Positions 1 through 7,523 of a stretch of 19,470 nt of DNA are shown in pieces. Each line of letters starts with the position of its first letter. Within the stretch, counting starts at the first letter, position 1. The position numbers and the translations under genes were made by a program. The stretch is from CALMUP01 sp035327305 (lineage in GTDB: Bacteria > Verrucomicrobiota > Kiritimatiellia > CAIVKH01): assembly GCA_035327305.1 (NCBI GenBank), contig DAOLDL010000056.1, forward strand, positions 1 to 19,470. The letters run 5' to 3'. The notes under the pieces are model-generated. The model did not search any database. It was not told where the DNA came from and worked only from the letters and a program-made list of their open reading frames with translations.

Positions 1-12
1 GACTCCGAATGC

Positions 13-41
13 TTGAATAATCAACCCGCGCTCTTTATATT
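13..41 (+). promoter_or_regulatory. Predicted sigma70-type promoter for the cyclophilin-kinase operon
   Basis: TTGAAT at 13-18 and TATATT at 36-41 are separated by exactly 17 bases. They match the sigma70 consensus at 4/6 and 5/6 positions. Transcription would begin near 48, leaving a short leader that holds the ribosome site AAGGAG at 53-58 ahead of the ATG at 66. This is a motif reading only. Confidence 0.5.
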
Positions 42-65
42 TATTAATCGATAAGGAGAAATGAG

Positions 66-791
66 ATGCGTATTTGGATTTATGCGGTATGTGTTTTGTT
101 CATGATGTCGAGCTTTATGCCGGTCTTTGCCGGGGAGGCGGTGGGGGAAGCCGTTGAAGTTACCGAGGTGGAGGCGGAGGCTATAGCGGGCGAGGTCGCG
201 GATAATGCCGATGAGGTGGACGCGGCGGATACAATGGAACAAGCAAACGAAAGTGTAATTGAGGCGGAAACAACAGGAGACAATGTCGTGGTCATTATTA
301 AAACGAGCAAGGGCGATATAAAACTTAACCTTTTCCGGGACAAAGCGCCCGCTACGGTGGATAACTTTCTTATGTATGTGGACAATGGCCACTACGAAGG
401 CACCATTTTCCATCGGGTCATCGCCAACTTCATGATCCAGGGCGGCGGCTTTACCCCGGACATGCAACAAAAACCAACCCGCGCCCCGATCAAAAACGAA
501 GCGCAAAATGGTTTGAAAAACAAGCGCGGAACCATCGCCATGGCCCGTACCCAGGTGATTGACAGCGCGACCAGCCAGTTTTTCATTAACGTCGTCGACA
601 ATGCGTTCCTTGATTTCCGCTCACCGGACATGAACGGTTTCGGTTACTGCGTATTTGGCGAAGTGGTTGAAGGCATGGATGTGGTGGATGCGATTCGCGC
701 TGTCCCGACCGGAAGGTCCGGGCCGCACGGTGATGTCCCGGTTGAACCGGTAGAAATCATTGAAGTTGTCCGGGTGGAATCGCGAAGCTAA
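66..791 (+). CDS. Secreted cyclophilin-type peptidyl-prolyl cis-trans isomerase with acidic linker
   Basis: The 241-residue product is a cyclophilin, which isomerises X-Pro bonds and assists folding, here outside the cytoplasm. Residues 1-22 form a signal peptide (hydrophobic core, then VFA before GEA). Residues 23-72 are a strongly acidic, low-complexity linker rich in Glu, Ala and Val. The catalytic domain covers about 73-238, with FHRVI at 115-119 (active-site Arg117), FMIQGG at 122-127 and SQFFINV at 170-176, all hallmark cyclophilin blocks. The start is fixed by AAGGAG at 53-58, 7 bases before ATG 66; another ATG at 61 is out of frame and too close to the ribosome site. It is first in an operon, 18 bases before the kinase gene. 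The fold assignment is firm; substrates are unknown. Confidence 0.93.
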   Translation: MRIWIYAVCVLFMMSSFMPVFAGEAVGEAVEVTEVEAEAIAGEVADNADEVDAADTMEQANESVIEAETTGDNVVVIIKTSKGDIKLNLFRDKAPATVDNFLMYVDNGHYEGTIFHRVIANFMIQGGGFTPDMQQKPTRAPIKNEAQNGLKNKRGTIAMARTQVIDSATSQFFINVVDNAFLDFRSPDMNGFGYCVFGEVVEGMDVVDAIRAVPTGRSGPHGDVPVEPVEIIEVVRVESRS

Positions 792-809
792 TCCTGCCGG
801 AAAGGCATT

Positions 810-2534
810 ATGGCCGACCGGGCGCCCATAAACGGCGGTGAACACTCGTCGAAAGAAACAACGGCGAAAGACACCACCCTGCCCGGGAAGGGTTTCCGGA
901 TCGGCGAATACATCATAGATAAGCCGTTGGGCCATGGATCCATGGCCACGGTTTATCTGGCGCATGACGCAACCGGGCACGAGGTTGCGCTCAAAATATT
1001 TCAGGAAGGCCCGGGCGTTTCCGCCACCATGCTCGAGCGGTTTCGTCGCGAAGCTGAAGCCTCCAAAAAGCTTCGTCGGCACCCGAATATTATGAAGGTG
1101 TATGCCACCGGTCAGGAGGGTCCCTATCATTACATCGTCATGGAGCCGGTGCGAAACAGCCGCACGCTGGATGACTGCATTGAGACCAACCCGATGTCCA
1201 CCACGGAAATTGTGGATATAATAGCCAAGATCGCCGGCGCCCTTCACTATGCCCACTCCCGCAACATCGTGCATCGGGACGTCAAACCGACCAACATCAT
1301 GATTGATGAATTCGGCGAGCCGCTTTTGACCGACTTTGGCGTGGCCGCGTTGATTGACTGGCCATCCTGCACCATTACCGGCGCGCTTACCGGAACGCCG
1401 TTGTACATGTCGCCGGAACAGGCGCGATCGGAACGGGTGGGGCCGGAGAGCGACATCTATTCACTCGGAGTCGTTTTGTATGAATCATTGACGGGTGTTC
1501 TGCCCTATAGCGCCCAGCATGCATCTCCGGTAAAAACGGTATTGGAAGCGGTTAAAAATGAAATGCCGAAGCGACCGCGCGCGCATAACAAAAACATTTC
1601 GCCCGACCTTGAAGCGGTCATTCTCAAGGCGCTGGAGAAAGACCCGGAAGACCGATACCCGGATGCCCAGGCTTTGGCCAACGATCTTGAACGAGCGGTC
1701 ACCGGTCGCCATGTCACGGCGCATTTATTCTCAAACCGCGAGCGGTTGCATTACTTTTTCAAGCGCTACGAAAAAAATATTGCCGCGGTATTTTTGGCTC
1801 TGCTGGTGTTGTGTGGCGTTGCCGGATACTTTCATTACAAACTGCTTGATGCGCGTTACGACAGCCTGTTGTCTGTCGCGCAATTACGAAACTTCGCCTC
1901 CCGGGTAACCGACAATTCGCATACGGCGGAATATTCATCAGGCCATCAACCCGGCGCCTGGCCGGAAATCAGAATGGCCCGCCGCGCAATGAACCGGGGC
2001 GCCTGGAGCACGGCGTTGGTTCATCTGGAGGCGGCGATTTACTTGAGCCGACAAATTGGTGACGCGCGCACCGCGGCCATGGCGACCCTGGATCTCGCCC
2101 GCATGAAATCCCTTGAAGGCCTCTATGACCAGGCCATCGACTTGTACAAACAGGTGCTTAACAACCCGGATGCCTCCCCGCCGGTCATCAATTACGCCAT
2201 GCTCGAGGCGCTGATTCTGGCCATTCTCAACAACAACCGAAACGAAGCGCTTCAGTTGCTGACCCACCATGCGATGCCTACGGACAGCATTTTCAGGAAC
2301 GCCATTCTTTGCCTTTCCGGCGAGATGAGCGTCGACCGCTATTTGGAACAAATCACCTATCTTCCCCGCCGCCTTCAAAATGACGCGCACATGGCGGTCG
2401 CCGTACGTTACCACATGGATGGCAACATCAAAGGGTATCAGCAACAATTGAGACGGGCGGTGCAAAGCGGCACACCGATCACCGAATGGCCGTCCCCCCT
2501 GGCTAGAAGACTATACGACGAGGTCCGGCCATGA
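810..2534 (+). CDS. Membrane Ser/Thr protein kinase (PknB-like) with extracytoplasmic TPR region
   Basis: The 574-residue product is a Hanks-type Ser/Thr kinase. The kinase domain covers about residues 32-300: Gly-rich loop GHGSMA at 41-46, ATP-anchoring Lys62, helix-C Glu81, catalytic HRDVKPTN at 155-162 (Asp157, Asn162), DFG at 175-177, SPE at 201-203 and DIYSLG at 215-220. All key residues are present, so it should be active. Residues about 323-342 form one membrane helix. The C-terminal part (about 385-574) is helical and TPR-like, with repeats around 'WSTALVHLEAAIYL' and 'YDQAIDLYKQVL'. The expected topology is kinase inside and TPRs outside, a sensor-like layout. The ATG at 810 lies 18 bases after the cyclophilin stop, and the stop overlaps the next gene by 4 bases (ATGA), so translation is probably coupled. 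The signal sensed is unknown. Confidence 0.93.
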   Translation: MADRAPINGGEHSSKETTAKDTTLPGKGFRIGEYIIDKPLGHGSMATVYLAHDATGHEVALKIFQEGPGVSATMLERFRREAEASKKLRRHPNIMKVYATGQEGPYHYIVMEPVRNSRTLDDCIETNPMSTTEIVDIIAKIAGALHYAHSRNIVHRDVKPTNIMIDEFGEPLLTDFGVAALIDWPSCTITGALTGTPLYMSPEQARSERVGPESDIYSLGVVLYESLTGVLPYSAQHASPVKTVLEAVKNEMPKRPRAHNKNISPDLEAVILKALEKDPEDRYPDAQALANDLERAVTGRHVTAHLFSNRERLHYFFKRYEKNIAAVFLALLVLCGVAGYFHYKLLDARYDSLLSVAQLRNFASRVTDNSHTAEYSSGHQPGAWPEIRMARRAMNRGAWSTALVHLEAAIYLSRQIGDARTAAMATLDLARMKSLEGLYDQAIDLYKQVLNNPDASPPVINYAMLEALILAILNNNRNEALQLLTHHAMPTDSIFRNAILCLSGEMSVDRYLEQITYLPRRLQNDAHMAVAVRYHMDGNIKGYQQQLRRAVQSGTPITEWPSPLARRLYDEVRP

Positions 2535-3040
2535 ACAATAACCGGTCCGGTCACGTGGTTTTCAAAATGTTCATCCTTACGGTGATTATCGCCCTGGTGG
2601 TGGGCGCAATATATTTTACCCTCATGCAAATCACCATGTCGGTTCGTTGTACGGAACAACTCACACGAATTTACCAGGCGCTGGAGTTGTTCGAAATGGA
2701 CCGGGGCGCATTGCCGCGCCTTGCGTTTTACCCGGATGAACCCATGACCGACCCCGACAGCATCCGGGTTGTCCTGGAAGAGTATGGCGTTGATCCGACG
2801 GTCTGGATTTGTCCTTCCGCCCACCGGAAAGTATCGGCTACCGGTTTGACGTATGTATGGAATTCCCGACTCAACGGCGCCAATCTACGAAGTTTTGGCG
2901 AAAGGCAATGGATGCTGATAGAAATCAACGCCCTGTCCACGGATGTGAACGCCCCGCATTTGCGCTACTACAACGTCTTGTACACGGATGGTAAAGTGGA
3001 AAGAATTCGCGATCCTCTCGAAACGTTGCGCGGCCTTTAA
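2531..3040 (+). CDS. Type II secretion G-like (pseudopilin-like) membrane protein without a prepilin cleavage motif
   Basis: The product has 169 residues. A single membrane helix spans about residues 10-32. It is followed by a block like the pseudopilin-derived proteins common in PVC bacteria: CTEQLTRIYQALELFEMD at 40-57, an 'LP' at 61-62, WICPSA at 92-97, and NVLYTDGKVERI at 148-159, which resembles the 'H-X9-DG' C-terminal motif of those families. The usual GFTLIE-type prepilin peptidase site is absent, so it is unlikely to be processed and assembled as a pilin. A membrane-anchored relative is more likely. It begins inside the last codons of the kinase gene (ATGA), which links it to that kinase. 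Family membership is inferred from pattern and the role is unknown. Confidence 0.75.
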   Translation: MNNNRSGHVVFKMFILTVIIALVVGAIYFTLMQITMSVRCTEQLTRIYQALELFEMDRGALPRLAFYPDEPMTDPDSIRVVLEEYGVDPTVWICPSAHRKVSATGLTYVWNSRLNGANLRSFGERQWMLIEINALSTDVNAPHLRYYNVLYTDGKVERIRDPLETLRGL

Positions 3041-3187
3041 TCATCACTGCGGTGAACAGGTTTCATTAACCCCGATATACTCGCAAATCTGCCGTGAATA
3101 TATGGGGCAACTGCCGAACCCCCGGGGTGGGAGTGGTGTGCAAAATTCTGATATACAACAGCTTGCGTAATTGCTTCTTCCTCATAA
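3041..3187. other. Intergenic stretch without a recognised gene
   Basis: No convincing coding region or RNA gene is visible between the pseudopilin-like gene and the terminator. It holds a CCCCGGGG palindrome near 3116-3124 and a loose inverted pair, CCCCgATATA at 3070-3079 against TATATGGGG at 3099-3107 with a 19-base loop, which I would not call functional. Confidence 0.4.
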
Positions 3188-3220
3188 AAATCGACCGCAT
3201 CCGTTCGATTTGGCTTTTTT
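3188..3220 (+). terminator. Weak rho-independent terminator of the cyclophilin-kinase operon
   Basis: AAATCGA at 3188-3194 can pair with TCGATTT at 3205-3211 around a 10-base loop. It is followed by GGC and a run of eight T (3215-3222). The stem is short and AT-rich, so termination may be partial. The position, between the 2531-3040 gene and an independent gene, fits an operon end. Confidence 0.45.
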
Positions 3221-3280
3221 TTGCTTTGTATTGTGGTATTGTTAGAACGTTTTAATCAACCCTTGATCTGGAGGCAACCT

Positions 3281-6268
3281 ATGATGAAATCGGTATTCGC
3301 AGTCGCAAGCAAATGGTTATTGGCGGGATGTCTGGGCGTTTTTGCCTTTGCGGCAAATACTGCCGTGGCCGCCGTCGCGGCGGAAGATGACGCAGGCAAT
3401 TACACCGCCGGAACATTCACCAACCAGTCCAACGGAGGTTTTGGATTTGGCCCCTGGTTGATTTCCACCCCGGGCGCCGCAACGGTTGATCTTCAGGATT
3501 CAACGGTTGGGTCCGGTGACATCAACTCCGCAAACGACTTTTCCTTTATGTTTTATGGCGTGGTAAATGACTACGCCGAGGCCATCCGTGACTTCAGCTC
3601 GCCCATGGTTGAAGGTGACGAGTTCAATGTGACCATTGCTTACAACTGGAACGGCGGCGCCCGCGGTGTCAACATTCTGGATGCGTCGAATAACGAACTG
3701 CTAAACATTAATTTCGGCGGTGACAATAATCTTAGTCTTACCTTTAGCGGGGAAGCCGGAACCATTGTGAATGAAGAATACTTCAGCGACGCCACACTTG
3801 AAATCAATGTGAAGCAAGTTGCCGGAAACCAGATGGATGTCACCATTGTCCGCGTCAACGACAGCATGACCTCCAATTATGTTTCCACCACGCTTTCGGC
3901 GCCTGGAGCAAAAGTTAAGTTCTATAATGGCGGCCACGATGGCGACAATGTGAACTACGCGCTTTTCGTCAACAACCTGGAAATCGTTGAAAGCGCAGTC
4001 CAGACACTTTCCATCAGCGGTCAGGACGCGAAGGCCGTGGGCATGACCAATCTCATCACTCTTACCCGCGGCGGTCCGTTGGACAGCGCCGTGGTCGTTG
4101 ATCTCGATGTTAGCGATGACACGGTTCTTCTGGCTCCGGCCAGCGTAACTTTCGCCATCGGTGATGCGGTCACCAACTTTTTGGTGGAAGGATTGGCGTT
4201 GGGTTCGGTTACCATTCTGGCAACCGCGATGGATTACCCCAATGCATCGATCGACATCTCCGTATACGACATTGCCTACGATGACTCGTCTTATTATCCG
4301 CCGGGATCTTTCACCGACGGCGGCAACGGCGGGCTTGGGTTTGAAAATTGGTTGTTCCTTTCCAGCGGTGGAGACGGCGAAGGCTACACCAATTTCGTCG
4401 GAGCCTTCATTGGCAATTCCACCAGCGCCGGCGGCGGCAATGTAAACGCCAGTTCGGGCGATGCATTCGGCATTTTTGCCAACCAACAGGGCAGTGGTCC
4501 TGCCCCGGAATTTAATGCTATCCGCAAATTTGAAAACGCCCTTGGGGTTGGAGAAACTGTCTCCCTTGAATTTGGTGTTAACTTCCGAAACGGAGCAAAA
4601 GGCGTGACTTTCCAGGACAGCGGATCGTGGAAGTTTGAAGTGAATGTTACCGATGACGATTACAAATACCGCGATTGGGTGAACGGTTCCGACTACGTGA
4701 GCCTCGGGTGGGATTACGCCGCCGACACCGCCATACATGTTGAACTCGCCCGTGTGGCCGGCAGTCTTTACCAGGTAAGCGTGAGCCGTTCCGGTAGCAC
4801 GCCGGAATTCGCCGACCTGGGCCTTTTCGATCTCGGAGGTAGTCCGGTCAATGAAGCGCGATTCTACGTCTACAACACCGAAGGCGGATCAGCCAACGAT
4901 CTCTACTTCAACCGCTTTGCCATCTACAGCAGTGAAGAACTTTCCATCCTGTCCATTTCCGGAAATGACGGTATGGTGGCCGGTCAAACCAACGTGTTTA
5001 CCGTGTTCCGCACCGGCTCCACCGATGACGCCTTGACGGTTGACTTGATCAGTTCCGACGAAGCCGTGGCAACGGTTCCCGCTTCGGTGGTTATTTCCGC
5101 CAGCGAGTCGAGTGCAACGTTTGAGGTGGTTGCATTGGATGTCGGCGAAGTAGTGATAAGCGCCACGGCCGTTGACGCCCTCGGCGCGGACTTTGATGTT
5201 TTGGTTGTTGATATCGCGTACGACGACACGACCTACTATCCGCCTTCTTTGTTTGAAAACGGAGAAAACAGCGGCTTTGGTTTGCAAGGCTGGATCATCT
5301 CCGGCAATGATGGTGACGGAGAGGGTTACACCAATTACGTTGGCGCATTTATTGGTGACTCCACGAGCGGAGGCCCCAACGTCAACTCCAGCGAAGGAAC
5401 CGCATTTGCCCTTTACGCCAACAAGGATGGCGAAGGTGGCGACGACCCGCTGGTCGAAGCAACTCGTCCCTTTGACGAACTTGGCGTTGGTGAATCTGTT
5501 TCCTTTGTAATGGGTGTGAATTTCCGGAATGGCGCCAAAGGAGTTATGTTCCAGAATGCCGGCGACTGGCTGTTTGAAGTTGGCGTTTTTGCCGACGACT
5601 ACTGGTACAACGTTCGCGACCAGGGTAACAACCCGGTTTCCCTTGGCTGGAATTACGCGGCCGACTCCGCGATTGTCGTGATTCTTTCACGCGTAGACGC
5701 CACGACCTATAATGTCAGCTTGAGCCGCGAGGGTGGTAGTCCTGAAGAGCTTATCATTCAGGGAATCACGCTTTCAAAAGCTCCGGATCGCGTGCGATTC
5801 TATGTTTTTAATACGGATTCAGGTGATGAAAACAATCTGTACATCAACAACCTCGCCATCTTCACCGGTGTCGTGGAAGTGGAGTTTACCGATGGCATTC
5901 CGAACAGCTGGTGGGAACAATATAATATCCCCGTCATCGACCGTATTGCGCTGGAAGACTATGACAGCGACGGAAGTTTGAACTGGGAGGAATATGTTGC
6001 GGATACCAATCCCGATGATGACACCTCATTCTTCCCTAACCTCATCCTGACCGCCTCCGGCGGAGATGTGTTCACGGTGACAACGGGTCCATCCACGAAC
6101 AGCCGCGTCTATGACGTGTGGTGGTCCACAAACCTGATGAGCAACCCGCAGGGCTGGACCCGCTATGGCTTGAATGTTACCGGCGATGACCTCGGTGGCG
6201 ATGTGACCCTCACGGTGACGAATAGTTTGCCCAAGCTGTTCCTTCGTTCCGGCGTCAGCCTGCCCTGA
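3281..6268 (+). CDS. Large secreted protein with three repeated beta-rich units and a calcium-type C-terminal module
   Basis: The 995-residue product has an N-terminal signal peptide ending near residues 30-34 (AVAAVAA before EDD). It has three homologous units at about 36-331, 332-645 and 646-867. Units 2 and 3 open with AYDD..YYPP, and shared blocks include 'GEGYTN.VGAFIG.STS', 'GVNFRNGAKGV' and 'SLGW.YAAD'. Units 1 and 2 each end in a roughly 90-residue Ig-like module ('SISG.D....G.TN..T..R'); unit 3 lacks it. The C-terminal part has DGIPNSWW at 871-878, then an Asp-rich loop from 893 (DYDSDGS.NWEEY..DTNPDDD), as in thrombospondin type 3 or dockerin-like calcium sites. A final domain follows the 'WSTNL...WT' pattern common in PVC exoproteins. 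GGAGG at 3270-3274, 6 bases before ATG 3281, decides the start; the frame is open 60 bases further upstream. There are no catalytic motifs and no LPxTG or PEP-CTERM anchor. It is probably a surface or released structural/binding protein. Confidence 0.85.
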   Translation: MMKSVFAVASKWLLAGCLGVFAFAANTAVAAVAAEDDAGNYTAGTFTNQSNGGFGFGPWLISTPGAATVDLQDSTVGSGDINSANDFSFMFYGVVNDYAEAIRDFSSPMVEGDEFNVTIAYNWNGGARGVNILDASNNELLNINFGGDNNLSLTFSGEAGTIVNEEYFSDATLEINVKQVAGNQMDVTIVRVNDSMTSNYVSTTLSAPGAKVKFYNGGHDGDNVNYALFVNNLEIVESAVQTLSISGQDAKAVGMTNLITLTRGGPLDSAVVVDLDVSDDTVLLAPASVTFAIGDAVTNFLVEGLALGSVTILATAMDYPNASIDISVYDIAYDDSSYYPPGSFTDGGNGGLGFENWLFLSSGGDGEGYTNFVGAFIGNSTSAGGGNVNASSGDAFGIFANQQGSGPAPEFNAIRKFENALGVGETVSLEFGVNFRNGAKGVTFQDSGSWKFEVNVTDDDYKYRDWVNGSDYVSLGWDYAADTAIHVELARVAGSLYQVSVSRSGSTPEFADLGLFDLGGSPVNEARFYVYNTEGGSANDLYFNRFAIYSSEELSILSISGNDGMVAGQTNVFTVFRTGSTDDALTVDLISSDEAVATVPASVVISASESSATFEVVALDVGEVVISATAVDALGADFDVLVVDIAYDDTTYYPPSLFENGENSGFGLQGWIISGNDGDGEGYTNYVGAFIGDSTSGGPNVNSSEGTAFALYANKDGEGGDDPLVEATRPFDELGVGESVSFVMGVNFRNGAKGVMFQNAGDWLFEVGVFADDYWYNVRDQGNNPVSLGWNYAADSAIVVILSRVDATTYNVSLSREGGSPEELIIQGITLSKAPDRVRFYVFNTDSGDENNLYINNLAIFTGVVEVEFTDGIPNSWWEQYNIPVIDRIALEDYDSDGSLNWEEYVADTNPDDDTSFFPNLILTASGGDVFTVTTGPSTNSRVYDVWWSTNLMSNPQGWTRYGLNVTGDDLGGDVTLTVTNSLPKLFLRSGVSLP

Positions 6269-6290
6269 TCGATAACCCAATAAAATTATG

Positions 6291-6321
6291 AAAACGCCCC
6301 GCCTTGTGCGGGGCGTTTTTT
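6291..6321 (+). terminator. Strong rho-independent terminator
   Basis: ACGCCCCGC at 6294-6302 pairs perfectly with GCGGGGCGT at 6308-6316 around the loop CTTGT, followed by T6317-T6321. The three A bases at 6291-6293 can extend the stem into the T run. It lies 23 bases after the stop of the secreted repeat protein. Confidence 0.93.
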
Positions 6322-6371
6322 GTGGAGCCTCGGCGTCCGCGCCAGGGGCGCCGCGTTTCCATCGCCGCGAG

Positions 6372-6394
6372 CATGACGAAATCTTTTTGTCATG
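6372..6394 (+). promoter_or_regulatory. Palindrome overlapping the -35 of the rhomboid gene (candidate operator)
   Basis: CATGACGAAA at 6372-6381 and TTTTTGTCATG at 6384-6394 form a near-perfect inverted repeat: ten pairs with one G-T, and a 3-base centre. No T run follows it, so it is not a typical terminator. Its right arm overlaps the predicted -35 TTGTCA at 6387-6392, which suits a repressor or activator site. An mRNA-hairpin role is less likely if transcription starts downstream. Confidence 0.45.
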
Positions 6395-6415
6395 AAGGTC
6401 TTCTGTCACTAGGAT
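6387..6415 (+). promoter_or_regulatory. Predicted promoter with start point at or next to the rhomboid ATG
   Basis: TTGTCA at 6387-6392 (5/6 to consensus) and TAGGAT at 6410-6415 (4/6) are spaced by 17 bases. The -10 ends only 6 bases before ATG 6422, so the transcript would begin at about the start codon. The AGGA within the -10 could otherwise be read as a ribosome site; the two readings exclude each other. Confidence 0.4.
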
Positions 6416-6421
6416 GCAACC

Positions 6422-7513
6422 ATGTACCAATGTGCGGCATGTTCAAGTTCCCTTAATCGCAATCAAAGCCGGAACGGCATGTACTATGCCTGCCCTGATT
6501 GCCACGGACGTTTCGTGGGTCTGGGCGTTTTGCGCAAGACTCTTGAACGTTCTGCAGTCAACAATCTCTGGCGATCCGCGCGCGACGGAAATGGCAAGCC
6601 CGCACGACCATGTCCCGTGTGTGCCGCCGCGATGACCGAAGTCACAACAACGGGCGAACAGCTTCATATCGATGTCTGTGTTCGTTGCCACATGATGTGG
6701 TTTGACGGCGGTGAATTGGACGCCATGCCGGAAACCACTGCGCCTCCTCCGCCACCGGAAATGTCGCCCGCCGCCCGCGCCGCCCTGGCTATTCACAAGG
6801 TAGAGCAAATCAGGCGGGAAGCGGAAACCTCCCAAGGCATCGAGGGTCGCGCTCCGGATTCGATGTGGAAAGTCATTCCCTCCATATTTGCCCTACCCGT
6901 GGAAATGGATACCCGGTTCCTTATGCGACAACCCCTGGTCACCTGGTTGTTTGGCTTGATCGCATTATTCGCATTTATTTCCGCTCTACCGGATTTGAGT
7001 CAGGCAATTGATCGCTGGGGATTTTCGCCGGGTATGCCTTTTCGATATGGTGGCATGACCATGCTGACCTTCATGTTTATGCACGGCAGTTGGTGGCAAC
7101 TGTTGTTGAACCTCTATTTTCTTTTAATATTCGGTGATGACGTGGAGGATTATCTGGGACACGCACGGATGATGATTCTTCTGGTCGCAGGGGGAATGTC
7201 CGGTTGTTTGTTTCATGCCGCGGCCGGCGTCAACCCGGTTACGCCGTTGATTGGCGCAAGCGGAGCCATATCCGGTGTTCTGTGTTTTTATTCTTTGTTG
7301 CATCCGCATGCCCGCATCGGATTTCTCATTCGCTCGATATATCGTGTTGGCTGGATTCATGTCAGCGCAAGGGCGGCATTTGCCGGATGGATATTGATTC
7401 AATTTCTCGCCATGCATTTTGAATTGCAAGGATTCGAAAACGTGTCCGCGTTCGCTCATCTCGGCGGTGTGCTGGTAGGCATTCTGATGTGGGTGAAGTG
7501 GCGTGATCAGTAA
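6422..7513 (+). CDS. Rhomboid intramembrane serine protease with N-terminal double zinc ribbon
   Basis: The 363-residue product joins two parts. Residues 1-100 carry four Cys pairs: C4-C7 with C24-C27, and C64-C67 with C86-C89. The second set matches the zf-TFIIB pattern ('CPVC...VDVC..C...WFDGGEL' style). Residues about 165-360 are a rhomboid core with roughly six membrane helices: HGSWWQLLLN at 221-230 (His221, Asn230), catalytic Ser280 in GASG at 278-281, and catalytic His346 in AHLGG at 345-349. The Ser/His pair is intact, so it should cleave membrane proteins within the bilayer. A Pro-rich linker (about 107-115) separates the parts. The gene stands alone between a terminator and a convergent gene whose stop lies 10 bases away. 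Substrates are unknown. Confidence 0.92.
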   Translation: MYQCAACSSSLNRNQSRNGMYYACPDCHGRFVGLGVLRKTLERSAVNNLWRSARDGNGKPARPCPVCAAAMTEVTTTGEQLHIDVCVRCHMMWFDGGELDAMPETTAPPPPPEMSPAARAALAIHKVEQIRREAETSQGIEGRAPDSMWKVIPSIFALPVEMDTRFLMRQPLVTWLFGLIALFAFISALPDLSQAIDRWGFSPGMPFRYGGMTMLTFMFMHGSWWQLLLNLYFLLIFGDDVEDYLGHARMMILLVAGGMSGCLFHAAAGVNPVTPLIGASGAISGVLCFYSLLHPHARIGFLIRSIYRVGWIHVSARAAFAGWILIQFLAMHFELQGFENVSAFAHLGGVLVGILMWVKWRDQ

Positions 7514-7523
7514 CGCCGATCGA

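Noticed and set aside
3221..3280. Upstream extension of the secreted repeat protein to 3221
   Set aside because: It begins within the T run of the terminator and has no ribosome site; GGAGG 6 bases before ATG 3281 and the signal peptide decide for 3281.
3701..4738. 345-residue minus-strand open frame inside the secreted repeat protein gene
   Set aside because: It is opposite a gene with a signal peptide, internal repeats and a ribosome site; the antisense frame has no recognisable motif or start signal.
6372..6394. Palindrome read as a rho-independent terminator
   Set aside because: No T run follows, and a strong terminator already lies at 6291-6321; an operator-like role fits better.
7514..7523. 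Terminator between the convergent rhomboid and rlmI genes
   Set aside because: Only 10 bases separate the stops and no stem with a T run is present on either strand.
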